From contig VIIQ02000555.1 of assembly GCA_007449985.2 (NCBI GenBank), forward strand, positions 992,001 to 1,056,000: DNA of 64,000 nucleotides, read 5' to 3'. The notes beneath the pieces were generated by a model, which was not told the origin of the DNA, made no database searches, and was given only the letters and a program-made list of their open reading frames with translations. Of this stretch, positions 1 to 10,648 are shown one piece after another (the first letter of the stretch is position 1; the number at the start of each line of letters is the position of its first letter). This stretch comes from Desmodesmus armatus. Lineage: Eukaryota > Chlorophyta > Chlorophyceae > Sphaeropleales > Scenedesmaceae. The translations under genes and the position numbers were made by a program.

Positions 1-34
1 CCTGCCCTTTGATGTAGCGCGTAACCTTGCCCAG

Positions 35-406
35 TTGCGTATTGGTTCAGCCCACCTTGAAATAGAACAGGGCCGTAAGCGAAGGGTCTCTGTGCCCCGT
101 GCTGACCGCCTGTGTCGATTGTGTTGTGGAGAGGATGCTACCTTGGCCCACCGCCAAGCTGTACTGGCAAGGACAGGAACTAGTCGTAATGTGGAAGACT
201 TGAAGCACTTCCTGTTGGAGTGCCCTGTTTACGATGATTTGCGCGCCGCTTGCCCAGCCTTCCCCCTGTCTGATGCTGTGGTACTGGACGACCCTGAATG
301 TGTGCGATCAGTGTTTCAACATGGAGAGCAGTCTGCGTTGGCATACACTCTGTACAAGATGAAAGTGCGCCGGGCGCGCCTTCTTGGGCTGACTTTGGGT
401 ATCTGA
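35..406 (+). mobile_element. 3' end of a non-LTR (LINE-type) retrotransposon, reverse transcriptase C-terminal zinc-binding region
   Basis: An open frame running in from the window edge ends in TGA at 404-406. Its middle holds a zinc-knuckle-like arrangement of the kind found at the C-terminus of LINE polyproteins: C-x2-C at the 'CRLCC' stretch, then about 45 residues later 'LKHFLLECPVYDDLR', the usual H-x3-to-4-C plus 'ECP.Y...R' signature of the zf-RVT region. There is no methionine near the start, so the protein certainly continues upstream of base 1; reverse transcriptase and endonuclease domains are not in the window. The frame is uninterrupted through the visible part, so the copy may be recent. 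It could also be a domesticated or 5'-truncated copy. The following 600 bp are probably its 3' UTR plus gene-poor DNA. Confidence 0.7.
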
Positions 407-1007
407 CCTGACAAGGGGTATTTCTTGGTGCTGCTGCCTGCTGGATCCTAGCTGTTTGCTTCCCACTTCTGCACAAGGTTGTCGTGTTGCCTCAGGATGT
501 CACTGAAGTCTCCTTTGCTGTCTTGCTTTGAATCAGGCTACTATCTGGTGTAGGTGGTGCAAACCACTGACGGGGATCGGGGTTTTTCCCCACCTTAGTG
601 TTTCAACCGGTTCAACCCTGGCAGGCAATGCCATTGATGTATGGCGAATGTGTCTGCGTGTAACATTTTCTTCCCCAAAATAAATGCAGCCCTTGCAGCA
701 GTCTGTACAATTCACGGCAGGGAGGGCAGTGGCAAACCCTTGAGCATTGTCACAGCTTGCATGCGCAGGCACGCCGAAGACAAGGCTGGATGCACTCCCT
801 GTGATTACAAGCATGCTTTGCTATGTGCTAAATACACATCACACTATGTGCAAGCGCAGCAAGATGATCGGTGGCCTCTGCTGTGAACATGCAGCTCTCC
901 CACTGCCCCACCCCCTCCCATGTTGTACAGCATGTTCGAGGCAAACACCGCTAATGTTGTCCCCTGTGTGGGCTGCTGGATTGCCGTTGTGGCTGCTGTG
1001 CGTGCAG
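407..1007. other. Region without recognisable gene (retrotransposon 3' UTR and 5' part of next gene)
   Basis: I see no convincing coding exon. The first half probably belongs to the retrotransposon 3' UTR. Upstream exons and the start codon of the next gene should lie here, because the first exon I can support (1008) opens mid-codon after an acceptor, but I could not identify them. Confidence 0.4.
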
Positions 1008-3019
1008 GTTCCCCTGGCCTGAGGACTATGACAGCGGCAACATCCTGTTGAGGCGCAGCGGGCATGCCAAGAGGGGCAGGGGCAGGCCACGCAAGCAGTG
1101 AGTGAAGTAGTGGCCTGACACAGCTTGGAAACTACCATAGCTGGCTGCTGGCACCTCCTGTGTTACAGAGTGCCGCACAGTCTCGGGCCTGATACTCGGA
1201 TGCTTTTCAGCAATGTCCATGCCAGGAGGACGGCGTGCCGTCGGTGCGACCAACTACACTGTGCCAGTTTGTGCCGGCACGATTGAACTGCTTCAAAGCA
1301 GCACACCCACAGCTGCACACCCACACCTCACTACCACATTATTGCGCACTCCATCAGCGCATGTCAGGCTTGCTTCTGCTCCCTCATTAGTCATGGTGGA
1401 CAAGAGCTGTGGCATCAGGCTGTTCACCCACCTGCCTTCTCTCACCCTTCCTTGCCTTGCAGGCAGGAGCCCATTGTTGGCTACATGGGTCCAAACCACG
1501 ACTACCCTGCAGGCCAGCAGGGGTACGGCGGCTACATGGGCATGCAGCAGCAGCAGCCCCCAGCGCAGCAGCAGTACCGCCAGCAGCCGTCTGGTGCGCG
1601 GTTGAAGGTGATGCGCTGCGTGCAGCTGAAGGCCCCTGAGAGCAAGAGGGCGCTGCTGGACTTTGGACTGGGCGTGGGGGTGGACCTGGACAGACAGGTG
1701 AGGGCCAGGGCTGCTCAAGCTGTGTCCTCATGTTGAGCATTGTTTCTCATGACCTTGAGCGGGTATCCCTCTCTCCTTACCTCTGCAACAGGCTGCAGCG
1801 TTAGCAGTATCCACCCCCTGTGTATTGACTGGCTGTTCTTTGCAGCATTGAAAGCCCCCCCCCTGTGTAGACACAGAGAGCGCATCCAGCCAATGCATCA
1901 ACCATCCAAGGATGTGACATTCCAAAGTTGGATAGAAGTGCGCGTGAGCGCACAGAAAATCACACATTCAGTCACAAGGAACAAAAGTGTGTTGACTGGC
2001 TGTCCTCTGCAGGAGCTGCATGGTGTGGCGCGCTTCAAGGTAGCAGACCTGCTGAGCATCAAGCTGCTGCCGCGCCCCTTGCTCAAGCTGGGAGGGGCCT
2101 GGTCCCTGCCTGGCACAGGGATGGCGCTGCGGCTCAAGTACGAGGTGCCACTTGCACACCTTGGGGAGTTCTGGACACCACCCGCACGCATCATGGTCAG
2201 GTGCGGCAGGCACTTGACTGGCATTGTACATTGCAGCGGGTTTGTTCTGGACAGGAATGCACAGGATCACCTGTAACTGACTGGGAGCTGCTCAAGGTTG
2301 CATGGATGTGTGACAAGGATGACAACAACAACTTGTACAACTCAGATCCAAGGCTTTGCATGCGTGTGCCTGCATAAAAGTGCTGTGGCGCCGCTGCTTG
2401 CTCATGTTCCATGCATCCCATCAGTGCGTGTTAAGGTGTCTTCATGCAAGCTGGCTTGAGCACGCATGCAGTGGTGCACACTTCACACCCGGAAGATATC
2501 ATGCTGGGTTCAAAACTTCACTGCATGGGGTAAGATGAGTCGTTCACTTGTCTTTGGTTGTTGCATGTTTCTGTGTTCCTGTGTGTGTGTTTTTTCCCAG
2601 GCTGGACAATGATGTGGGCACTGGCATCCACCTGACACCCACAGGGGTTGAGTTCGATGAGAGGCGACTCACGCTTGGCAACAGCACAGAGGTGAGGCTG
2701 CTGTGGTGTCTGGCTTGTGCCTGCAGACATGCTGCATGCAGTCTAACACCCCCGCCCTGCCCTGTACAGATGAGTATGTTGCATCTGGGCACTGTTGTCT
2801 TTGGAGGCAACACCCAGCAGAGTGCTTGCCCACATTGCAACACACCTGCTCTAAACAGGCGGCAACCCTCTCATGGCTTGCATGTGGTGCTCACTTGGTG
2901 CTGTGCAGTTGCGGGCTGGCGCCACCCTGCGCTTCCCGAGAACCCTGCCTGTGGACCGGGACGATCCGGATGCATTCAAGCTGCAAGTGCACCGGTTGAG
3001 CCTGAAGACGTTGTGGTGA
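1008..3019 (+). CDS. Unrecognised protein with AT-hook-like basic motif, Gln-rich segment and beta-rich C-terminal domain (5' incomplete)
   Basis: Exons 1008-1097, 1463-1697, 2013-2200, 2601-2691 and 2909-3019 join in one frame with GT-AG borders (the donor at 1098 is GTGAGT) and end at TGA 3017-3019. The visible part is about 237 residues. In order it shows a basic 'KRGRGRPRKQ' motif (an AT-hook core is RGRP), a Gly/Tyr/Gln-rich low-complexity stretch, then about 170 residues of alternating hydrophobic and polar residues with many Gly ('DFGLGVGVDLDRQ', 'LDNDVGTGIHLTP', 'RAGATLRFPRTLP') that look like successive beta strands. The latter would fit a small beta-barrel such as an organelle outer-envelope protein, while the basic motif would fit a nuclear one; I cannot decide. 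No catalytic motif is seen. The start codon and first exon(s) were not found. Confidence 0.6.
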
Positions 3020-3738
3020 CCACAACTCTTGCAGCGGCATTACACGCCGCGCCATGCCATGTCATGGGTTGCCAGACAGCCAACGTGTTGATGCATCCGC
3101 TTATGCCCTCGTGCGCGCGTTTAAGCGCGCTTCAGCTTGCTTGTTGGTTAGCATACCCAATTGACTTGATGCAAGCATACACAGCACATCATGCGACACG
3201 AGATATGTTTTCTACAGCTTTGGCTGGTTCTGCACTCTTGCAGCCTGTATATGGGGCAGGAGGCTTGTAAATCAGCAGGTCGTGTGACCTTGCCACTGGC
3301 ACAGTATGCAGTTACCTTCAGTCCTGCCAGGCTGGCGGCCAGCCTGCTACATGACGGTACCGTACGGAAGGAATTGCAGCGTGCGAGTCCAATGCTACCT
3401 CATTTGTGTTCCACTGTATTCATCTATGTGCATGTGCAGTCCACATCTGCCTTCGTCGGTTCTCGTGATTCACTGCTAATCGGTTGAGGAGGATTGTAGG
3501 GCAACTTGGCTTCGGCAGCAAACTCAGCTGCAGAGTCCTGCAGCGTCACCAGCGAACACTGAAATTGTGGCTTGAGCGAACGTATGCGATTTTGAAAGCT
3601 CATACCAGGCGAGGTTCAAGGGTTCTTGGGGGTAGTAGGATAGTATGTTGGTGTTCTGGGCGCAGGATGCTCGTTTGGTTGCTAGATGCTCGTCCAATGA
3701 TGTCTTTGTGAGTGTGAAGTGTCGCTTCGGAGGCATTC
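3020..3738. other. Intergenic region upstream of the CobW gene
   Basis: It holds the presumed 3' UTR of the preceding gene and the promoter/5' UTR of the CobW gene. I see no coding exon and no clear TATA box. Confidence 0.5.
3266..3270 (+). promoter_or_regulatory. Candidate poly(A) signal TGTAA
   Basis: TGTAA lies about 250 bp after the stop at 3019. TGTAA is the usual chlorophyte polyadenylation signal; assignment to this gene is by position only. Confidence 0.4.
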
Positions 3739-6700
3739 ATGCCAAATCAGCAAGGTGCAGGAGAAATGCTGCTCTCGGCCCCGCCCCAGCAGAATGGGGC
3801 CAGCAGAACTGCAGACGGCAAGATTCCAGTTACCATCTTGACTGGCTTCTTGGGAGCAGGCAAAACCACCCTTCTTAATCACATCCTTTCCCAAACGAGA
3901 GCAGCCACCCACCTCAACATCTCGGTCATCGAGAACGAATGGGGTGAAGTGAACATCGACAGCGAGCTGGGTACGTCGCTGCGCAGCTGGTGTGGCCGTG
4001 TGCAGCCCCCCCAGGCCGAGGTCCTAAACATCCTCTCACACCTACATGTTGATGTGTCTCGCAGTGGCCGACAACCTCATCGAGAAGGAGGATTTGGTGT
4101 CCTTGGATAATGGCTGCGTCTGCTGCTCGCTGCGCAAGGACATTGTCAAGGCCTTGGCAGAGATAGAGCGTAGGTCTCGTCATCGCAACAAGAAGGTGGA
4201 CCAGGTCATCCTGGAGACCACTGGCCTTGCAGACCCAGCTCCAGTGGCATTCACCTTCTTTGCCAACCCCTGGATCGTCTCACGCTATCGCCTGGACAGC
4301 ATTGTGTGAGTTCCTGGGCTCCAACAGCAGCAGCAACAGCACAGCGTAGCTGGTGCCCCTCCTGGCCATGGGTTGGCAACACACAGTGCATTGCCTCGTT
4401 ATGTGCCCGGGGTCCCATCAGCATGATATCTGCAGGAAGTACAGGCAATGTACATGTTGCTGCCATGCATGGACAGCATTTTCACCAACAACACTGGTTG
4501 CACCTGTGGCTGTGACTATGGCTGACTTGTGTGGTGCATGCATGTACATGCTGCGTTTCCTTGCGTGCAGGTGTGTTGTTGACACGCGCTACGTGCTGCA
4601 GGTGTGTGCATTGGCAGTTGCAGCGCGAATTTGGCAGTTGCAGTCTGCTCGCATAGCAGCACGGGCTGAGCAGGCCCAGTACAGCAGCCAGGTTGTCATT
4701 GAGCCAGCTGGATGCTGCGCGTCTGCTGTTCCTGTGTGCCAGTAGCCGTGTGTCCAGCTTCAGGAACAGCAGTGGCCATGCATGCCTGTCCAGTGCAGCT
4801 GCTGACGGCACAGGCACCCTCGCACACGGGCTTGGCGCTAGTCTCGCTACTCCTGCTTCTGCTGCCGCCTCACCTGCCTGTCCTTTCTGCTGTTTGATTA
4901 CCTCACTTCCTGCCTGCAGCACCTGGAGGAGGACTCAGCAGATGGCGGTATCAATGAGATTGCGCAGCAGCTGGCCTTCAGCGACCTCATCCTGCTCAAC
5001 AAGACAGACCTTGTCGACAAGCAGCAGATGGAGCGCGTGAAGCAGGCAGTGCGCCGCATCAACCAGTCAGCCACCCTGCATGAGTGCCAGCTCAATCAGG
5101 AGGGCGGCAGGCCCCCGCTGTCCCTGCTGCTGGAGAACAACGGCTTCAGCGTGAAGAAGGCGTTGAAGGTTGACCCAGACTTCCTCCACAGCGACAGCGG
5201 CAGCGACCTCGACAGCGACAGCGACAGTGATGTCGACAGCGATGGCGAGGGTGCCGCAGAGGCTGGCGCAGCAGAGCCCTGCGCAGCAGCTGGTGAGGGC
5301 GGCGTGGATGACGTCCCCTCCCAGCCGCAGGCGTCTGCCGCTGCAGCAGCAGCGAAGCTGGCAGGCAAGTCTGCCACGGAGGCAGAGGGCAGCAGCGCGC
5401 AGCAGGCGTGCTGCGGGTCCAAGCAGCAGGAGCAGGCGGAGGCTGACAGCTCGCAGCTGACCAGCACGACTGCTGTCAACAGCGCAGGGCAGACGGGGCG
5501 CAAGCGCAGGGGGCAGCACGTCCACCACCACTCGCATGCAGGCGCATGCACTGGGGACCAGTACTGCAAGGTAAGCAGCAGCTGGTTTTGGGGAGTGCTT
5601 TATGCGCTGGAGTGTCAGCAGCTGTCGGGGTGATGTCTGGGGTTGGTTGGGGAGTCAGTCAGTGAGGCGCATGGCAGCTGTGGTTGCAGTCACTTGCCAG
5701 CTGAGCACAAGCTGCATTACGCCGTCTTTGAGCTGGCCGGGTGCCTTAGTCTTGCATGGCGCGTGGTTGGGGCGGCGGTATGGTGCAGTAGGGCGCGCCC
5801 CGTGCAGGGTTTTCGCTCATCTAGGTGCAATTGCCAGCAGCTGGTAGACTCCGTGGCTCCTGCACTGGCACACCTTCCCTTGCTGACCCCGTTCTGCATC
5901 CCACACCTCTCCCCCACCCTCCATGCAGGGTGAGCGCCGCCCCAAGCGCCGGCGCAAGCAGATGCACGACCTCAGCGGCGTGGGCAGTGTGGGCATCGTT
6001 GCGCGCGGGCCGCTGGATGAGTACCGCTTCAACATGTTCATGCGGGACCTGCTGGCTGAGAAGGCCAAGGACATCTTCCGCTGCAAGGGCGTGCTGGCTG
6101 TGCACGTGAGTTTTGATTGCTGCTGCTGGTTCATCCTGCGTGTCATGCAGGATTCAGTGTTCATCCTGCATGCCCATGCAGGGGTACACTGTGTCGGGTG
6201 TGCAGCTAGGCTTTCAAGGGAACAGCTGCTGTGGCATGCTGCAGGAGCTGCAAGCAGACCGGAGTAGTTCTCAGTAGTAGCTGCTGTGGTGCCAGCAGAG
6301 GGTGCTGGACTTGTGGTCATCACTGCTTGCTCGTCGTGTCTGCCCACCTGAGTCATGGCTGTTAAATCCTTCGCTTCTGCATTCTGCTTGCCTGGTTTTG
6401 CTTGCAGGGCTATGGCAACCAGCGGTTTGTGTTCCAGGGTGTGCACGAGACCATCTGCTACGGCCCCAGCGACAAGCCCTGGGCCGACAACGAGCCGCGC
6501 ATCAACCAGATTGTGTTCATTGGGCGCAAGCTGGACCGCAAGGCACTCATGGAGGGCTTCAGGTAGGTGGCCGGACTGAGCACAACTAGGCCAACAGTGC
6601 TGGGCAGTACTGTTTGCACAATGCAGTGTGGGTATGGAATAAATGCAAGCCCCCGTTCCAGGCAGCCGCAACAAGGTTGAACGCATGCTTTCCCTGCTTT

Positions 6701-7195
6701 TGCCCCTTCAGTTTGTGCCCACCAGATTGTTTGAGCAAAACCTCAGAGTTGTTGTGCTGTTGGCGCTGCGTCTCCTGCAGGACGTGCGTGTGGCAGAAGC
6801 TGCCCGAGGGCTGGCTGGAGTTCCACGATCCCATCTCGCAGCAGCCGTACTACTACAACCCCAACACGCGGCAGAAGACGTGGGCGCGCCCCATCGAGCA
6901 GCTGTCCGCTGCTGCCACGGTGACAGCCACGCGCCTCATGTCCATGGAGCAGCCGAAGAGCTGCCTGCCCAGCCTCAACAAGCGCCGCAGCGGCAGCTTG
7001 ACGGCCAACCAGCAGGCCAACAGCAGCTGCAGTGCCCTCACAGGCAGGGAGGACAGTGTGCCTCTGGCCAGCCCCAGCGCAGGGGGTGCTGCTGGTGTGC
7101 AGCATGTGGCAGCTGCTGCTGAGGCGGTCGTGCAGTTGCAACAGCAGCAGCAGGTGGCTGCGGCAGTGGTTGCGCAGCCGGCTGCTGGCAACTAG
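3739..7195 (+). CDS. CobW/ZNG-type metal-chaperone GTPase with C-terminal WW domain
   Basis: Seven exons (3739-3970, 4065-4305, 4571-4601, 4920-5570, 5929-6105, 6408-6562, 6781-7195) give a 633-residue protein. The G3E-family GTPase domain is complete: Walker [10 protein letters not shown] (36-44), the ENEWGE motif, the metal-binding GCVCC (94-98), ETTGLADP (128-135) and NKTD (195-198). A 31-bp exon 3 sits inside the domain. An acidic Asp/Ser repeat and a Gln/Ala-rich linker with a His-rich patch (HVHHHSH, typical of CobW metal-binding loops) separate it from a normal CobW C-terminal domain ('[17 protein letters not shown]'). The last exon adds a canonical WW domain at about 503-533 with Trp507, the YYYN core, Trp530 and Pro533, then a Gln/Ala-rich tail. 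CobW proteins insert Zn or Co into client enzymes. The WW domain suggests a proline-motif partner, but that is inference. Confidence 0.93.
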
Positions 7196-9813
7196 GCAGC
7201 TGTGTTTGTCTGGCAGCAGCAGTTGACCTGTAGCAGTGGCCGACAGGTTGTCTGTTGCTGCGGTGGTTGGTAGTGCATTGGTTTCGGTCTGTGTCTTCCT
7301 GGCTTGGTACCCAATCTGTCCTTCGGTGTATATTTGAGCATTGGTGCACTTGTGAGCAAGTGCAGCTGTTGCCGCTGCTGTGCTTGTTTTGTGTGCATTG
7401 TGGGCGGTTGTTGCCTGCTTTTGGTTGACTCCTCTGGCACGCTGATGTGCAAAATCAATTAGCCCGTCGTAGCTGTGTGTGGCTCTTGGCAATGCATGCT
7501 GCGCCTCAGTCGTATGCTGTGTGTACCATCATTCAGCACAACTGGAGCGAGTTGTGATGCCAGGCCTGTGGGTGGCCATGGTCTGTCGCAACGGCAGCGG
7601 TGCTTGTGTGGAGTCTATGGGGTGTAGGGGGTGCAGAGGGGCTTTCTGATACAGAACTTGATCAGCATCCAAGGATTAGCTGTGTGACAGCAGCATTTAT
7701 GGTCCGTGCGCATGCAGCGAGAGTTGGTGCAGCACCAACATGCCGTGCTGTGCTGCAGTGTGCTGTCTCATGTCTAGGGCCAGGGTCGATTGCCCTGCTG
7801 AAGGGCTATAAGGCCGATTACATGCGGTTATTTTTCCTTCGAGCCGTTTGTACAGATGCGGCTTCAGCTGGTGGGTTGGAATGGAAGCAGCGGCCAATCA
7901 AAGCACCTGCGCAAAAGCCAGACAGCTTTGTGTGTGTGTGCGTTTGAGGTGCCCCTCGACCGCTGCTTGCACTTTGTAAAGTGCATATGGTTTTGATGCG
8001 TGTGTGGGTTTGCGGCAAGACCGGGTGCATGAATCCTGCCTGCGCAGGCAGTGGTATGGTGCCTGGTCGGTCGCACAACTTTGTTGCTGTGTGCTCTAGC
8101 GCACTCCTGCAGACCCTGTGTGCTGCTGATATCAGTTTTCATAAGGGTGGTTTGCTCCACCATATGATCAACACAACCCACTCCCCTTCTGTGTGTCACT
8201 ACAGCAGCACAGGGTGATTGCGGGTCGCTCTTGCGCGCGTTTGGGTGCAGCGGTTATGCTTGGAGCTCCCAGCAGTGCTGGTGAGAGCTGCCTTGGTGGT
8301 GAGTGCCCCTGCTTGCTCTGGTGTTTGGCTGCCCAGCGATACAGCAGGCGGTGGCAAAGTGCGCGCGGGCGCCTTGGGTGCTTTATACCTGCCAGCGAGC
8401 TGTGGGGGCTTTGTCAAGTGCTGGTTTGCTGTGAAAGCTGAGCAGGTGGTTTGCTGTGCAAGCTGGGCAGGGCATCCGTAAGCGTGTGTGGTGGGTTGGG
8501 AAGCAATCGTTGTCACTGGGACGCGGGGTGTGCTGTATGACGGGTGTGCAACATGTATTTGCCTTGGCTTGCAGTCCTACTCAACCCAACAGTTTCAAAT
8601 CATTGGCAAAGCTGCGGCCGCTGGTGGTCACGAGGGAGTGCCATGCAGCTGCTTGATGGACGGGTGGGTGTGTAGCTGATGTCTCTTGGTGTACAATCAA
8701 GCCAGTCAGCAGGGTTGTGTGTGGGCCAATGAGTGTTTGGGATGCGGCTGGACTGCTGGGCAGCAATGCTGTTGGGAGGTGGATGGGGAGCAACACAGCC
8801 TCCGGCCTTTTGCTGGTGTGCATGCTGTGCTGCTCTGCAGGTTTCAGCCTTGTCCATGCATAGTGGTGTGCTGAACTGAGCTGCACCAATGTTGGGGACC
8901 ACACCTGACGGGGTGTCTGCAGTCGAGGTCCTACATGCTTGCACACACGCCAGCAGCAGGAAGGAAGCCCTGCCAAGAGGGACAGGCAGGGAGGTGGAAT
9001 TGTTGTTGGCCGGATCGTTTTGTTGGCCACGCCCTGTGTCTGGTGTGTCGTGTTTGTCAGCTGCGTCGATTTCTGTTTGCTTGGGTATGCTTGCCTGTTG
9101 TGTTGCGTCGTTTAGGGTTGCTAATTTGAGCCAACATGGCCACGGCCTTGCAGGCAGTGATGCCCTGGATGTCTGGAGATGAGTGGCCAGTGCAGCAGCG
9201 CACATGGTTTGTCTGGTCGCCTGTGGTGCCAGTTTGAGTGTACCGCTGGTCAGTGAGACCGTGCTTTCAGGAGGGTTTTCCTAGTGGCGGTTGTTGGATA
9301 CGTTGGAAGCCAAACTGAGCACTGCACAGGCCAAGCAGCGCTGAACACCAGGCACTCCGCATGGTGTGTCCCGCCATGTTGAGTATTGGCGGCAGCGCTG
9401 TGCGGCAGGATTACTGTTGTGTCCCAGGCTGCAAGGCTCCTTGCTGTGTCACAGCTGCCTTGGACACTGTGGGGCGGACCGTGGACTAAGCGCATGACTG
9501 CAAGCTTCTGGTGGTTGTCCCAGGTGTAAGCCCTGGCATGCTGAGATTGGACAAACTCTCATCATGCCTACAGGCGTGCCTACTAGTGGCGCCCTGTGCA
9601 GTGGACACTAGCATTGCTCTTGTGTACTGTATGTGCGGGAGTGCCTGTGCCGCAGGTCTTGTTAAGCTGCACAGTGTGGGTCATCAGCTACCCACGTAGC
9701 AACTTGGAAGTGAAGCCCTGTCTCTGCTTGGAGTTGGTTGACAGCTGGTGGTTCAGCAGGATGGGCGTGCTGTCTGTTGGAGCTTGATGGCATGGGTGAG
9801 TGGTCTTCATGTT

Positions 9814-9927
9814 GCACCCAGTAGTGTGCAGGGTATGGGAGACGTATTGTGCAGGGCACTTTATGCACTTGCACCCAGTAATGTGCAGGGTGTGGGAGAC
9901 GTATTGTGCAGGGCACCTTATGCACTT
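9814..9927. repeat. Tandem duplication of a 57-bp unit
   Basis: Bases 9814-9870 and 9871-9927 are two copies differing at only a few positions. Each starts GCACCCAGTA and contains GGGAGACGTATTGTGCAGGGCA. It lies in gene-free DNA. Confidence 0.85.
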
Positions 9928-10422
9928 GCATGTTGCGCGTAGAGTGCTCCCACCTGGTGGAACAGAGTTTTGACTGACTTTGTCTTGGGCCGTATGTCCA
10001 AGTATCGGACCGTTCACAAGCACTTGTCTTTTCAGTTGGCGTGGAGCACTTAATTGACTTTTGCCTCTCAGCCGCTGCCCAGTCCATGCCAGAGACATGA
10101 CTTTTCTGTACATCTGACACCGCAATTTTTGCAGCATCCTGAGTTGGGAATGGGGATGCTGTTTGGACCATTCCTCTGTAGATATGCTGCTTGCATTCCC
10201 TGTCACTTGCCCGCCACTACTGTTGGTTGGCAGGTCTGTGGCCTGTAACAACAAACTCCTTGTGGTTTCTGCGAAGTGAATGACCGTCTGTGTGTGGAAG
10301 GCACAGATCACATTTAGCCACAACGTCAGCCAGGATACCGCTACACACATCCATGTAGTTGTAATCGCTTTCCCATACTTGGAATTTGGTTCTGACATTG
10401 GGTTTAGAACCTGCTGGGTGAG

Positions 10423-10427
10423 TTACA
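10423..10427 (-). promoter_or_regulatory. Candidate poly(A) signal TGTAA (leftward)
   Basis: TTACA on the top strand reads TGTAA on the minus strand, about 225 bp after the stop of the E3 gene at 10649. Confidence 0.4.
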
Positions 10428-10648
10428 GGCCTCACTGCCGTATTCAGGCACAGCTGAAGGAGCTTGTGCGTGCACTTGAAAAACCTCATCAACAGGCATC
10501 CGTCAATTTGGTCACCAATGTAACAGCTGTGGAACCCTGTGGTTCTAGGGTGATAAGCGCCACCTAGCCTGCCAGGCGCCGACGCACACAGCTGACTGAA
10601 GCACACCCTCAGCGCTAGCACAGCATTCATCAACCCTCAAAGAGCAGC

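Larger units (their letters stand above)
7196..10648. other. Gene-poor region of 3.4 kb
   Basis: Nothing here supports a protein: the open frames are short, Cys/Gly/Trp-rich in the way random GC-rich DNA is, and lack splice-consistent partners. The first part is the 3' UTR of the CobW gene (a TGTAA occurs at 7975-7979). The last 230 bp are the 3' UTR of the leftward E3 gene. A 57-bp tandem duplication lies at 9814-9927. Confidence 0.5.

Noticed and set aside
4353..4922. Open frames on both strands within CobW introns 2 and 3
   Set aside because: They span introns between well-supported exons and have no family resemblance.
7600..10633. Open frames of 60-240 codons in the region after the CobW gene
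   Set aside because: Composition is that of random GC-rich DNA, with no splice-consistent extensions or recognisable domains. The largest owes its length to the 57-bp tandem duplication.
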